From: Psychrobacter sp. APC 3281
Lineage (GTDB): Bacteria > Pseudomonadota > Gammaproteobacteria > Pseudomonadales > Moraxellaceae
Length of the DNA: 64,000 bases
Assembly (NCBI RefSeq): GCF_030407815.1
Contig: NZ_JASDCS010000006.1
Location: 1 to 64,000 of the forward strand
Reading direction: 5' to 3'
Program-made: the position numbers and the translations under genes
Shown: piece after piece, positions 28,027 through 39,681 of the stretch
Layout of the letters: every line of letters starts with the position of its first letter
Numbering within the stretch: the first letter of the stretch is position 1
Notes under the pieces: generated by a model
Databases searched by the model: none
What the model saw: only the letters and a program-made list of their open reading frames with translations
What the model was told of the DNA's origin: nothing

Positions 28027-29453
28027 TGAGATTAGTGGTCATTGGGGTCAATCACAAAACTGCACCAGTCGCTCTGCGAGAGCGCTTGGCGCTTGTGGGT
28101 GACGATGTAAATGTCGCACTCAAACAAATAGAAGCCTTTACTGATGGTAGCGTGATCGTCTCTACTTGTAACCGCACCGAAATCTATGCACTAGTGCCGC
28201 ACACTTCAACGTCGCATCATGCTAATAGCCCATTGTCTGACTCACAATCATCTGATATACAGGATGTCAAAACTGCTGGCCATTCATCATCCAACAATAC
28301 TTTATCCAACAATGCTTTTAGTAGTAGCATGAATATCTCATCTGCTGCGATTAGTGCGCATATTACCAAGATCAAAACGTGGCTGGCTGACTTCAAGCAA
28401 TTACCACTCATTGATATTGATCCTTATCTCTATGTACATCGTGATACTCATGCATTGACTCATTGGTTAAGAGTAGCGGCTGGTCTGGACTCTATGATAC
28501 TGGGTGAGCCGCAGATTCTCGGGCAAATCAAAAACTCTGTGCATCTGGCTCAAGACCAAAAAGTATTGAGTAATCAGCTCGGTTGGATCATCGATCAAGT
28601 ATTCGCTGCCGCCAAACGTGTGCGTAACGAGACGCAGGTTGGCGCACAGGCCGTATCGCTTAGCTTTGCCGCCGCCAAATTGGTCACTCAGATATTTGAT
28701 GATTTACCCAGTCGTACGCTTTTGGTCGTTGCAGCAGGCGAGATGAATCGCTTAGTTGCTACCCATATCGCAGGGCTAGGGGTCGGACGAGTCATTATCT
28801 GTAACCGTAATCCCGAACGTGCCGAAGCCTTGGCGGCTGAACTGCGTGGCCCTAATCGCCGCGTAGACGTTAGACCCTTACAAGAATTACCGCAAGTATT
28901 GGCAGAAGCCGATATCGTTAGCAGTTGCAGTGGTAGTATGGATTTGTTGATTGATAAGACAATGACCATACAAGCGCTAAAGCGTCGCCGTTATCAGCCA
29001 ATGCTTATGATAGATTTGGCCGTACCGCGCGATATCGATTCGACCATTAGCCGCATTGATGATGTTTATCTGTACTCTGTCGATGATTTGCAGCATGTGA
29101 TTGCAGGTAATATCGAGCAGCGTCGCCAAGCCGCAGTGGATGCTGAACTGCTAGTGAGCCAATTGGTGGTTGAAATAGACCGTCGCTTTCAGGTTCGCCA
29201 AGTTGGCAAAGATATTCAGCAATACCGTGCGTGTACTCAAGGTCAAGTGGATAAGCTGCTGCATGAATCTATTGCTAAGCTGCAACAAGACGATGTTAGT
29301 CCAGAAGATATCATCACTGAGCTATCACGACGTCTGACTCAAACATTGACCCATGCACCATCGAAATTGATGCGCAAAGCCGCACGCGAAGGTGATAGTG
29401 AGTTGCTAGACTTCGTAGTATCAGGACTACAAGATGCTCATCGTGGGCATTGA
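28026..29453 (+). CDS. hemA: glutamyl-tRNA reductase
   Basis: It reduces glutamyl-tRNA to glutamate-1-semialdehyde, the first committed step of tetrapyrrole synthesis; HemL at 7572 takes the product. Visible are GVNHKTAPVALRER, catalytic Cys48 in STCNRTEIY, GLDSMILGEPQILGQ (153-167), the NADPH domain and the C-terminal dimer helices (LTHAPSKLMRKAAREGD). At 475 residues it exceeds E. coli HemA (418), mainly through a low-complexity Ser/Asn/His-rich insertion at about residues 59-113. The start overlaps a tiny leader frame. Confidence 0.96.
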   Translation: MRLVVIGVNHKTAPVALRERLALVGDDVNVALKQIEAFTDGSVIVSTCNRTEIYALVPHTSTSHHANSPLSDSQSSDIQDVKTAGHSSSNNTLSNNAFSSSMNISSAAISAHITKIKTWLADFKQLPLIDIDPYLYVHRDTHALTHWLRVAAGLDSMILGEPQILGQIKNSVHLAQDQKVLSNQLGWIIDQVFAAAKRVRNETQVGAQAVSLSFAAAKLVTQIFDDLPSRTLLVVAAGEMNRLVATHIAGLGVGRVIICNRNPERAEALAAELRGPNRRVDVRPLQELPQVLAEADIVSSCSGSMDLLIDKTMTIQALKRRRYQPMLMIDLAVPRDIDSTISRIDDVYLYSVDDLQHVIAGNIEQRRQAAVDAELLVSQLVVEIDRRFQVRQVGKDIQQYRACTQGQVDKLLHESIAKLQQDDVSPEDIITELSRRLTQTLTHAPSKLMRKAAREGDSELLDFVVSGLQDAHRGH

Positions 29454-29810
29454 TGCTTTCATCGTGGCTTTATAAATCAAAACTTATCAACCAATACCTA
29501 CCAATAAATGCTCGATAGCGCAAGTCATATCGTTGCCTGAGCGTATCGTTGTCAACCTTCAGTATCAGTGCTAATATCAAGCTCTCATGGATGGCTTAGG
29601 TCAAGATATGTGCTGGTGTTTGCTCGTAATATGACTATAAATATATTAACTTAATGTTAGTAGACCTCATCAGTGTCCGTTGTTTTTTGTTCGTTTAAAG
29701 ACAACGTATCTCTAGACAGCGCAAGACCTCACCATCAAAATAATAGCACTTGATTATAGTGCTATCTAATCCATGTCGCATATTATCTAACCATACACTA
29801 GGAGTGTTCA
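29454..29810. other. intergenic region hemA to aminotransferase
   Basis: Non-coding spacer. An 8-bp hairpin ATAGCACT / AGTGCTAT (29743-29765) sits about 45 nt before the next start and has no T-run, so it is more likely an operator than a terminator. AGGAGTG at 29802-29808 is the ribosome site of the downstream gene. Confidence 0.5.
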
Positions 29811-30947
29811 ATGCCTGCATTACGTCAAGATATCGATCCAAACGGCTTATTAGAGTATTCAGTGGTTTACACCGATCGTGCGCTGAACCATATGTCAAAA
29901 GCCTTTCAGCAAGTGATGAACGACCTATCTAGTGACCTAAAATCTGTGTATAACGCTGACGCCGTGGTGATCGTTCCTGGTTCTGGTACTTATGGTATGG
30001 AAGCAGTCGCTCGCCAGTTGGCAAATGATGAAGACTGCCTAATCATTCGTAATGGTTGGTTCAGCTATCGTTGGACGCAAATTCTAGAAAAAGGCAGAAT
30101 CGCCAAGTCATCTACAGTGCTCACGGCCAATCGTGCCGATGACAGTGAGTCGCCAAAACCGTTTGCTCCAGTCGATATCGACGTTGCCGCAGCCAAAATC
30201 AAAGAAGAAAAGCCAGCAGTTGTATTTGCGCCGCATGTCGAAACCTCATCGGGTATCATCTTGTCAGATGACTATATCAAAGCGTTGAGCGAGGCTGTGC
30301 ATAGCGTCGGCGGATTGTTAGTCATTGATTGCATCGCCTCAGGCTGCGTATGGCTAGATATGAAATCATTGGGTATCGATGTACTGATTAGCGCACCGCA
30401 AAAAGGTTGGAGCAGTACGCCGGGCGCTGGATTGGTCATGCTAAGCGATGCTGCTGTCAAAAAAGTGGACAGCACTGAATCTGATAGTTTTAGTATCGAC
30501 CTAAAGCAATGGTTAAATATCATGCGTGCTTACGAAAATGGCGGTCATGCGTACCATGCGACTATGCCGACAGATAGCTTACGTCAGTTCCGCGATGCCG
30601 TGAATGAAGCTAAAGCAATCGGTTTTGATAAATTGTGTGACGCGCAGTGGGCACTTGGCAAACGTATCCGTGAAGTATTAGAAGCCAAAGGCGTTGAGAG
30701 CGTCGCTGCCGAAGGTTTTAAAGCACCTGGTGTTGTCGTCTCTTATACTGATCGTGATGACATGCATAAGGGTAGCGCGTTTGCTGAAATCGGAGTGCAA
30801 ATCGCGGCTGGCGTACCATTGAAAGTGGGCGAGCCTGATAACTTCAAAACTTTCCGATTGGGCCTGTTTGGCTTGGATAAATTGACTGATATCGATGGCA
30901 CAGTAGCGCGTTTTGAAACGGCACTTGATAAGGTACTGAGCCAGTAA
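29811..30947 (+). CDS. class V aminotransferase (alanine/serine-glyoxylate aminotransferase-like)
   Basis: A 378-residue PLP enzyme of the AGXT/serine-pyruvate aminotransferase group. PGSGTYGMEA (56-65) binds the cofactor phosphate, VIDCIASG (171-178) contains the Asp that contacts the pyridine N, and K198 in APQKGWSS is the Schiff-base lysine. The C terminus has FRLGLFGLDK, the usual substrate-carboxylate Arg region. The exact amino donor is uncertain: alanine, serine or another small amino acid. It has a good ribosome site and its own terminator, so it is a single gene. Confidence 0.85.
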   Translation: MPALRQDIDPNGLLEYSVVYTDRALNHMSKAFQQVMNDLSSDLKSVYNADAVVIVPGSGTYGMEAVARQLANDEDCLIIRNGWFSYRWTQILEKGRIAKSSTVLTANRADDSESPKPFAPVDIDVAAAKIKEEKPAVVFAPHVETSSGIILSDDYIKALSEAVHSVGGLLVIDCIASGCVWLDMKSLGIDVLISAPQKGWSSTPGAGLVMLSDAAVKKVDSTESDSFSIDLKQWLNIMRAYENGGHAYHATMPTDSLRQFRDAVNEAKAIGFDKLCDAQWALGKRIREVLEAKGVESVAAEGFKAPGVVVSYTDRDDMHKGSAFAEIGVQIAAGVPLKVGEPDNFKTFRLGLFGLDKLTDIDGTVARFETALDKVLSQ

Positions 30948-31050
30948 AAATCGCCATTAAGCGAGCTGATAAAGACAGTAATAGGATAGCTTATTAAGTC
31001 TTTTTCACTGCCCTTTTTAAAGCCTTTACAGTACAGTCTTTACAGTTATA

Positions 31051-31095
31051 AAAAATACTGAACTATTAGTGTCATGCTAGGTTCAGTATTTTTTT
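31051..31095 (+). terminator. terminator of the class V aminotransferase gene
   Basis: AAAATACTGAAC / GTTCAGTATTTT form a 12-bp stem with a 16-nt loop and a T-run. Confidence 0.88.
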
Positions 31096-31182
31096 ACCTT
31101 TTTATTATATTTTATAATATAATGTATTTTTATAAATTAATACTCAAGTACGTATTTAATAAACTTAATTAGGTAGTCCGTT

Positions 31183-31620
31183 ATGAGCATACAAATAGAC
31201 TGGCAAGCATTTACGCCGATCTCCTTAGTTGGGGGTCTAATGCTAGGCGTAGCGACGGTTATCTTACTGCTAGGTATCGGCCGTATAGCAGGTATCAGTG
31301 GCATCTTTTCAAGCCTACTAAAACCCAAGCGTGTAGAGATGTGGCAGGTGCTATTTATACTGGGTCTGGTCATCTCACCACTGCTATATCAGTTGGCAAG
31401 ACCGCTACCTGAGGTAGCTATCAGTACTTCCGTGCCATTATTGGTTGGTGCAGGGTTATTGGTCGGCTTTGGCACGCGTTTAGGTTCAGGATGCACGAGT
31501 GGACATGGTATCTGTGGCAATGCGCGTCTGTCTCCACGGTCATTGGCAGCGACCGTCACCTTTATTCTGTTTGGAATTGTGACCGTTTATATCGGTCGTC
31601 ACGTACTAGGCCTGCTGTAG
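31183..31620 (+). CDS. YeeE/YedE family membrane protein, first half (PmpA-like)
   Basis: A 145-residue inner-membrane protein with four hydrophobic segments and the family signature GSGCTSGHGICG near 104-115, whose cysteine lies in a membrane loop. The YeeE/YedE family (DUF395, PF04143) includes thiosulfate importers such as YeeE/TsuA; the split two-gene form is often named PmpA/PmpB. It is followed 98 nt later by the second half. A role in sulfur-compound transport is known for the family and inferred here. Confidence 0.85.
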   Translation: MSIQIDWQAFTPISLVGGLMLGVATVILLLGIGRIAGISGIFSSLLKPKRVEMWQVLFILGLVISPLLYQLARPLPEVAISTSVPLLVGAGLLVGFGTRLGSGCTSGHGICGNARLSPRSLAATVTFILFGIVTVYIGRHVLGLL

Positions 31621-31718
31621 CGAATTCATGGCAGATTGCCAGATGAAGGTTGATAGCTGGGCCCATACGCGAACGACATATAATGGTTAATAAAAGATAA
31701 TAATAGCGAGATACGACG

Positions 31719-32138
31719 ATGCTAAAAAATATAATCGGATTGCTAGCAGGATTGCTGTTTGGACTTGGACTACTGGTGTCAGGTATGACCGATCCTGTAA
31801 AGGTACAAGGGTTTTTGGATATCTTTGGCGCATGGGATATTTCCCTTGCACTGGTAATGGGTGGTGGCCTGATAGTGGCATTTTTCGGTGTGCGATTGGC
31901 AAAGCGTCAACAGAGCAGTTGGATTGGTACACCAATTGATATGCCGAGCAAAACTGTCATTAATAAAAAATTGCTTATCGGTGCGATGTTGTTCGGTATC
32001 GGCTGGGGGCTGGTTGGTATCTGTCCAGGACCAGGAATTGTATTGCTTGGTACTGGCCAATGGCAAGCCTATGTGTTTATTCCTGCCATGATTATAGGAA
32101 TGCTAGTTTATCAATGGCTTGAGCCTAAGCTTGGCTGA
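31719..32138 (+). CDS. YeeE/YedE family membrane protein, second half (PmpB-like)
   Basis: A 139-residue partner of the preceding gene. It starts with a membrane helix containing GLLFGLGLLVSGMTDP and holds the second signature GLVGICPGPGIV near 106-117, with its own membrane cysteine. Four hydrophobic segments are visible. The two proteins together equal one full-length YeeE-type transporter with two Cys loops. A GAGATA ribosome site precedes ATG 31719, and a strong terminator follows. Confidence 0.85.
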   Translation: MLKNIIGLLAGLLFGLGLLVSGMTDPVKVQGFLDIFGAWDISLALVMGGGLIVAFFGVRLAKRQQSSWIGTPIDMPSKTVINKKLLIGAMLFGIGWGLVGICPGPGIVLLGTGQWQAYVFIPAMIIGMLVYQWLEPKLG

Positions 32139-32267
32139 TATAGTTAGTTCTCTATAAATTGGATACGGTGTCAGCCTCGCTTAGTCTACTATTTGTAGTA
32201 CTTTCACTTGGCTTCCTTGTCTCCAAATTATATTGAACCAACTATAGTATAAATAGATTAGCATTCG

Positions 32268-32305
32268 AAAAAAGGTCAGTCACTTATACGTGATTGACCT
32301 TTTTT
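32268..32305. terminator. bidirectional terminator
   Basis: GGTCAGTCAC / GTGATTGACC form a 10-bp stem (one G-T pair) around TTATAC, flanked by A- and T-runs. It is shared by the YeeE/YedE pair and the convergent acyl-CoA ligase. Confidence 0.92.
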
Positions 32306-32345
32306 ATGAATATTAATTTGTGACAGGATTTAATATATTGTCAGA

Positions 32346-34010
32346 TTATTTTGCACTGGCAGTTACTTTTGGCGTTTCGTGTGCCAATGATTTTGCTGCT
32401 TGGCGTAGCTCAAATTTTTGTACTTTACCGGTACTGGTCTTCGGTATTTCTGCAAAGACTACGTATTTTGGCACTTTAAAACCTGATAGGTGCTGACTAC
32501 AATGCTCCATCACCGTATCACGTTGCAGAGTGCTACCGGCGTGAATCTCGATAAAGGCGACAGGTACTTCGCCCCATTTATCATGTGGCGCGGCGACGAC
32601 GGCACAGCTCTCAATCGCAGGTAGTTTATACAAGACGTTTTCTACCTCGATACTAGAGATATTCTCACCGCCTGAAATGATGATATCTTTTAGTCTGTCC
32701 ATGATTTTGATATAACCATCAGGGTACTTAACACCCAAATCGCCTGTACGGAACCAGCCATCAGCGAATGCTTCTTCGGTAGCCTTGCGGCTTTTTAGAT
32801 AGCCTTTCATCACCATATTGCCACGTAGCGCCAGCTCGCCCATCTCTTCTCCATCAGCGGCGACTGGTTCAGTCGTACCTTGCTTAAACACCTCAAACCC
32901 TGCCATCAAGTGAGAAGTCATGCCTTGACGTGATTTCTTTTGGGCGCGTGTGGCCACATCAAGCTCATTCCATTCTTCCTGCTCAGCGCAGACCGTCACT
33001 GGCCCATATACTTCAGTGAGACCGTAGACATGCGAGATATGAAAGCCCATCGCCTCCATTGCAGCCAGCATGGTTTCAGACGGCGGTGCACCAGCGACCC
33101 AACCTTTGACGGTATGGGTGATGGCTTCTTTATACTCAGGTTTGCCGCCTGCAATCATATTGTGCACGACTGGCGCAGAGCAGTAGTGGCTAACTTGATA
33201 CTTAGCAATCAGCTGCAATATCAAATCAGCATCAATTTTTCGCAAGCATACATTGACCCCAGCACGCTCGGCGATGGTCCACGGAAAGCACCAACCGTTG
33301 CAGTGAAACAGTGGTAGCGTCCACAGGTACATCGGGTGTTTGGGCATATCCCAATCTAAAATATTAGAGACAGCATTGAGAGTTGCGCCGCGATGATGAT
33401 AGACCACACCTTTGGGCTTGCCTGTCGTCCCAGAGGTATAATTCAGCGCAATGGCATCCCACTCATTTGTCGGCATCTCCCAATTATCCAAGCTGTCTGA
33501 ACTGGCTATCAATGCTTCATAACTCATGAGCCCAAAGCGCTCGACATCGACTGCTTTGTCCGTTGAATGAATGACGATTAAGTCTGGAAAAGTCTCATTG
33601 ATGATCTCAGCATGTTCAGCAAATTCGCTGTCTAAAATTAAAACCTTGGCTTCGGAATGCTGCAAACAAAAGGTAAGCGCATTGATATCAAGGCGTGTGT
33701 TCAACGTACAGAGCACACCGCCTGACATCGGCACACCAAAGGCGCATTCGACCATCGCTGGCGTGTTCGGTAGCATCACGGCTACGGTGTCGTTTTTATC
33801 GATACCTAATTTGCGCAGGCCGTCAGCCAGTTGACGACAGCGAGTATAGGTCTGTTGCCACGTCTGAGTAAGGTTGTTGTGTTCTAGGTCGTCATAAATG
33901 ATGGCAGTCTTATTGGGATAAACTTGAGCGCTGCGAATGATAAAGTCAATAGGGGTAAGTGGTTGATGGTTGGCGGCGTTTTTGCCGAGACCTGTATGGA
34001 AATCTGTCAT
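32346..34010 (-). CDS. AMP-dependent acyl-CoA synthetase (medium/long-chain type)
   Basis: A 554-residue adenylate-forming ligase that activates a carboxylic acid to its CoA thioester. The P-loop-like motif [18 protein letters not shown] lies near 190-208, HVYGLTEVYGP near 328, and WFRTGDLGVKYPDGYIKIMDRLKDIIISGGENIS holds the hinge and C-terminal domain. Catalytic Lys lies in PKTSTGKVQKFELR near the end. It resembles AlkK-like medium-chain ligases; chain length cannot be fixed by eye. Divergent fadH and a perfect palindrome between them suggest co-regulation with fatty acid degradation. Confidence 0.88.
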   Translation of the reverse strand: MTDFHTGLGKNAANHQPLTPIDFIIRSAQVYPNKTAIIYDDLEHNNLTQTWQQTYTRCRQLADGLRKLGIDKNDTVAVMLPNTPAMVECAFGVPMSGGVLCTLNTRLDINALTFCLQHSEAKVLILDSEFAEHAEIINETFPDLIVIHSTDKAVDVERFGLMSYEALIASSDSLDNWEMPTNEWDAIALNYTSGTTGKPKGVVYHHRGATLNAVSNILDWDMPKHPMYLWTLPLFHCNGWCFPWTIAERAGVNVCLRKIDADLILQLIAKYQVSHYCSAPVVHNMIAGGKPEYKEAITHTVKGWVAGAPPSETMLAAMEAMGFHISHVYGLTEVYGPVTVCAEQEEWNELDVATRAQKKSRQGMTSHLMAGFEVFKQGTTEPVAADGEEMGELALRGNMVMKGYLKSRKATEEAFADGWFRTGDLGVKYPDGYIKIMDRLKDIIISGGENISSIEVENVLYKLPAIESCAVVAAPHDKWGEVPVAFIEIHAGSTLQRDTVMEHCSQHLSGFKVPKYVVFAEIPKTSTGKVQKFELRQAAKSLAHETPKVTASAK

Positions 34011-36548
<2,538 letters not shown>

Positions 36549-36574
36549 ACTCTTTAGCATTAATGTTAAATAAT

Positions 36575-36609
36575 GGACGGCGAGGGGGTATCTCTTGCCG
36601 TCCTTTTTT
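36575..36609 (+). terminator. terminator of fadH
   Basis: GGACGGCGAG / CTTGCCGTCC form a 10-bp stem (one G-T pair) followed by six T. Confidence 0.92.
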
Positions 36610-36707
36610 ATTTAGATAGGCTGTATTTATATGTATAGCTCACCTGCTGATGCTAATACACTGAAATCAGCAGAAACAAAACTTTGCCATATTAAAAGGA
36701 TTTTACG

Positions 36708-37940
36708 ATGGCTATATTCAAAATATTATTTAAATGGATAGTGCTACCTATCATAGGGCTATTGGTAGTTATTAGCCTAGGTTTGGTGGTGACTGGTAAT
36801 GCCTATATTTTTCGAGGCATACAGCTTACTTATTTCAAAGGTGAGACCACTGCTAATATAGATGATTACAAGGATTTCGATAATCGGATTATTAGTACAA
36901 AAGATCCTATAGAGTGGGATAAGGACATCAACTTCGGCAATATCTCCCTCACACCTGCCTTACAAAATGCCTTAGACACTGACCAAACCGTCGCCTTTGC
37001 CATTATCAAAGACGGCAAGCTACTATATGAGAACTACTGGCAGGGCTACAGTGGCGACTCACACACCAACAGCTTTTCTATGGCAAAGACCGTCACCACC
37101 ATGCTGTATCTAAAAGCGGTAGAAGATGGTTATATCTCTAGTATCGATGAGCCAATTACTAAGCTGCTGCCTGAGTATGCAGACAGTGAATATGCCCAAA
37201 ACTGTACGCTTGCAGATTTATCGGCGATGACGTCAGGCTATGATTGGACAGAAGATTATTATTTCCCAGTCAATCCCACAGCAAAATCCTACTATGGGAA
37301 TGACCTAGTAAAGCATATTACTAGCCGACCTTTTGTAGAACAGTGCGGTGGTCAGTTTGATTACTCCTCTGGTGATACTCAGCTGCTAGGTATTGCGTTG
37401 TCACGTGCATTAGAAGCGCACGGCTATACGATTTCTAGCTATTTAGAAGAGAAGTTTTGGCAGCCGCTAGGTATGAAAGGTGATGCTTATTGGTCGCTCG
37501 ATGGCTCACAAAATATCGAAAAAGTGTATTGCTGCTTAAACGCTAGTGCACTGGACTTTGCGAAATTCGGACAGCTGCTGTTGAATGGTGGTGAGTGGCA
37601 AGGTGAGCAATTGCTGAGCAAAGCGCATGTTGATTTTATGATTACGCCAAATGCAGCAGCATTCACAAAAGGGCAAGCGCAAATATACGGACACTCGGTA
37701 TGGACGGATATGGACAGTCCAATTCCATTTTATTCGATGCTTGGTCACTTAGGTCAGCGAGTGTTGGTATTGCCCGAAGAGAATGCGATTATCGTTAGAC
37801 TAGGCAAGCAAAAAGGCTTACCTACGCCGGTGGAGGGTTTTCATTTAGAGCCGGACTTGGGTCAGTATGTCACCGAAGTCAAAGCTATTTTAGATAGTTT
37901 GGCTGATTTAGATGATTCGTCTGAGTTATCTAGTGAGTAA
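36708..37940 (+). CDS. serine hydrolase of the beta-lactamase (class C) family
   Basis: A 410-residue protein with one N-terminal membrane helix (about 7-30), so probably anchored with its catalytic domain in the periplasm. The SxxK motif is S124-M-A-K127, and YSSGDTQLL near 217 supplies the Tyr of the second motif. GHLGQRVLV near 345 takes the KTG-like place. Such proteins are mostly esterases or D-amino peptidases, and nothing here shows true antibiotic resistance. AAGGA precedes the start. It is a single gene with no clear terminator after it. Confidence 0.85.
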   Translation: MAIFKILFKWIVLPIIGLLVVISLGLVVTGNAYIFRGIQLTYFKGETTANIDDYKDFDNRIISTKDPIEWDKDINFGNISLTPALQNALDTDQTVAFAIIKDGKLLYENYWQGYSGDSHTNSFSMAKTVTTMLYLKAVEDGYISSIDEPITKLLPEYADSEYAQNCTLADLSAMTSGYDWTEDYYFPVNPTAKSYYGNDLVKHITSRPFVEQCGGQFDYSSGDTQLLGIALSRALEAHGYTISSYLEEKFWQPLGMKGDAYWSLDGSQNIEKVYCCLNASALDFAKFGQLLLNGGEWQGEQLLSKAHVDFMITPNAAAFTKGQAQIYGHSVWTDMDSPIPFYSMLGHLGQRVLVLPEENAIIVRLGKQKGLPTPVEGFHLEPDLGQYVTEVKAILDSLADLDDSSELSSE

Positions 37941-38053
37941 TGGGTTGTTGAGTAGAATGTTCCTCTAGCGATCCGAATAGATAAAACGTCTCTATTTCAA
38001 ACACACTTACGAAGATATCAGGTAACAAAATTATCAGGCAGTCAGGTTAGCCA

Positions 38054-38067
38054 CTAATCCTGCTATC
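38054..38067. repeat. short dispersed repeat, copy 1
   Basis: CTAATCCTGCTATC occurs here and again at 39350-39363, both in spacers flanking the lplA gene. On the minus strand both are preceded by an ACAAG-like stretch and both read ..DSRIS. before a stop. This may be the tail of a lost or degraded element. Confidence 0.4.
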
Positions 38068-38139
38068 TCTTGTCTTCGCAAGTGTTCTTACAAATTGCCA
38101 TTTTTAAAAGTTGAAGCAGAATTTTGCTATATTCGAAGA

Positions 38140-39144
38140 TTAACCTTCCATCTCGCCAACTAACCACTGCTCAAAATCACTAACTTGCGCTGCCAATTCA
38201 GGTTGCGCTTTTGTTAGGTCATCGAGCTTGTTTTTAATCTCAGGCTTATTATATTTAACGCCAGTCAATGTCTTTTTAAGCAGATCAATAAGCTCAACAT
38301 TGAGCGCGTCAGAGAAGATAACAACCTCTGTAATTATGGCTTGCTTCACATCCATATGCACATCCATCATGCCCCAATCAAAGCGCTTCTCGATATGATG
38401 AGTAAACTCAGGCGTTTTACCAAAGCGCCAATCCCAGTCTGCCATCTGCTGATAGTAAGCGTTTAGTGTGGGCTGCTTAACAAGGCTAGCCTCATCTAAT
38501 TGCTCAACCTGTGCAGTCTCTCCATGATATTCACAAAACGCTTCGATGATCGCATCAGACAAGGTCTCGTGATTGATAGTCTCATTGAAATCTACCAAGT
38601 TTGCCACACGAGCGCGCACAGATTTGATGCCTTTTGCTTTAAGCTTTAGTGGATGCGGGTTTAGATAGTCGCCAAGCTTTTGCATGTTGGCATTGACCAG
38701 CAATGTGCCATGATGAAAGCTGCGATCGGCGGCATGTCTAAATGCGCTGCCCGATATTTTGCGGTCGCCGACCTGCATATCGTTACGACCAGACAGCGTG
38801 GCGTCTATGCCGAGTTTCTTAAGCGCATTGATGATGACGGTGAAGTTTGCTTCTTGATCGTAAGCATCACTGGGCGATAAAAAAGTAAAATTGGTATTAC
38901 CCAAATCATGGAACACAGCACCGCCGCCACTCTGTCGCCGAGCCAAAAATACATTGTCTGCTTCCATCTTATCGGTTTTGCACTCTACCCATGGATTTTG
39001 CGAGCGTCCAATAACCACGGTCTCAGAGTTACGCCATAAAAATAGGGTATGTGAGTCGGGATTGAGCGTATTGAATATCCAATCTTCGGTGGCAAGATTA
39101 AACCAAGGATTGGTCACAGCAGACTTTAGGATGCGCAGTTTCAT
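38140..39144 (-). CDS. lplA: lipoate-protein ligase A
   Basis: LplA attaches free lipoate, through lipoyl-AMP, to the lipoyl domains of 2-oxo acid dehydrogenases and GcvH. At 334 residues it has WFNLATEDWIF, the lipoate-binding motif RRQSGGGAVFHDLGN (69-83) and GRNDMQVGDRKISGSA with the catalytic Lys (about 133). A C-terminal accessory domain (about 245-334) is also present, so it is the two-domain E. coli type. It is transcribed alone toward a spacer without a clear terminator. Confidence 0.94.
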   Translation of the reverse strand: MKLRILKSAVTNPWFNLATEDWIFNTLNPDSHTLFLWRNSETVVIGRSQNPWVECKTDKMEADNVFLARRQSGGGAVFHDLGNTNFTFLSPSDAYDQEANFTVIINALKKLGIDATLSGRNDMQVGDRKISGSAFRHAADRSFHHGTLLVNANMQKLGDYLNPHPLKLKAKGIKSVRARVANLVDFNETINHETLSDAIIEAFCEYHGETAQVEQLDEASLVKQPTLNAYYQQMADWDWRFGKTPEFTHHIEKRFDWGMMDVHMDVKQAIITEVVIFSDALNVELIDLLKKTLTGVKYNKPEIKNKLDDLTKAQPELAAQVSDFEQWLVGEMEG

Positions 39145-39336
39145 GTATTTGACTCGTTAATAAACTGGGTTGGTGAGTAGGTTTTATAAATAGGTAGCAC
39201 CATTCTTACCGATGCAAGTTTGTAATTCAATGGCGGTGTGGTGGGAATAAGTTTTTGAGGTTTTGTATATAGTGATGGATCGAGGTATTTTGATTAGGTT
39301 TTAGAGAAGGTAATTTATAGTTTTTCGGAGGAATGG

Positions 39337-39510
39337 TTAGTTGTTGGAGCTAATCCTGCTATCCGCTTGTATCTCACTTGTTGATGGCGTGCAGACTACT
39401 TTGTCTGGTGGTGTTCCTGTTTCTCGATACCGCCACCAACCATAGTCCACACCACCATCTTCGACGTAGGATATACCGCTACTATCAGGGCTAGCAGTGA
39501 AAACTGTTAC
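39337..39510 (-). pseudogene. coding-like fragment without a start
   Basis: Between a TAG (about 39508) and a TAA (39337-39339) the minus strand reads about 56 sense codons with protein-like composition, including GGVDYGWWRYRETGTPPDK and VVCTPSTSEIQ. There is no ATG or ribosome site at its head; a GTG lies inside. I do not recognise the family. It is best read as the remnant of a gene, though chance is possible at this length. Confidence 0.35.
39350..39363. repeat. short dispersed repeat, copy 2
   Basis: CTAATCCTGCTATC, identical to 38054-38067. It lies at the 3' end of the coding-like fragment. Confidence 0.4.
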
Positions 39511-39681
39511 CTTCTATGCATTTATCGTGATTGAAAGTATAGTTATTAGCAATAATTCATAGATTGACATTTTAGCCTATACAATTACGAAAAATAAAAA
39601 GCCATGCAAAAAGATGTTTAGACTATAATTTATAAAATAGTTATTACATTTTTATCCAGTTCAACGCTTTTCTAATAGTAT

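Larger units (their letters stand above)
39145..39681. other. spacer at the left edge of the accessory pocket
   Basis: About 540 bases. They contain one short coding-like frame on the minus strand (listed at 39337) and otherwise increasingly AT-rich DNA from about 39500 up to the small membrane-protein gene. No RNA gene or terminator recognised. Confidence 0.5.

Noticed and set aside
36708-37940. Antibiotic-resistance beta-lactamase
   Set aside because: Only the general SxxK fold is shown; an N-terminal anchor and overall sequence fit the broad serine hydrolase group rather than AmpC.
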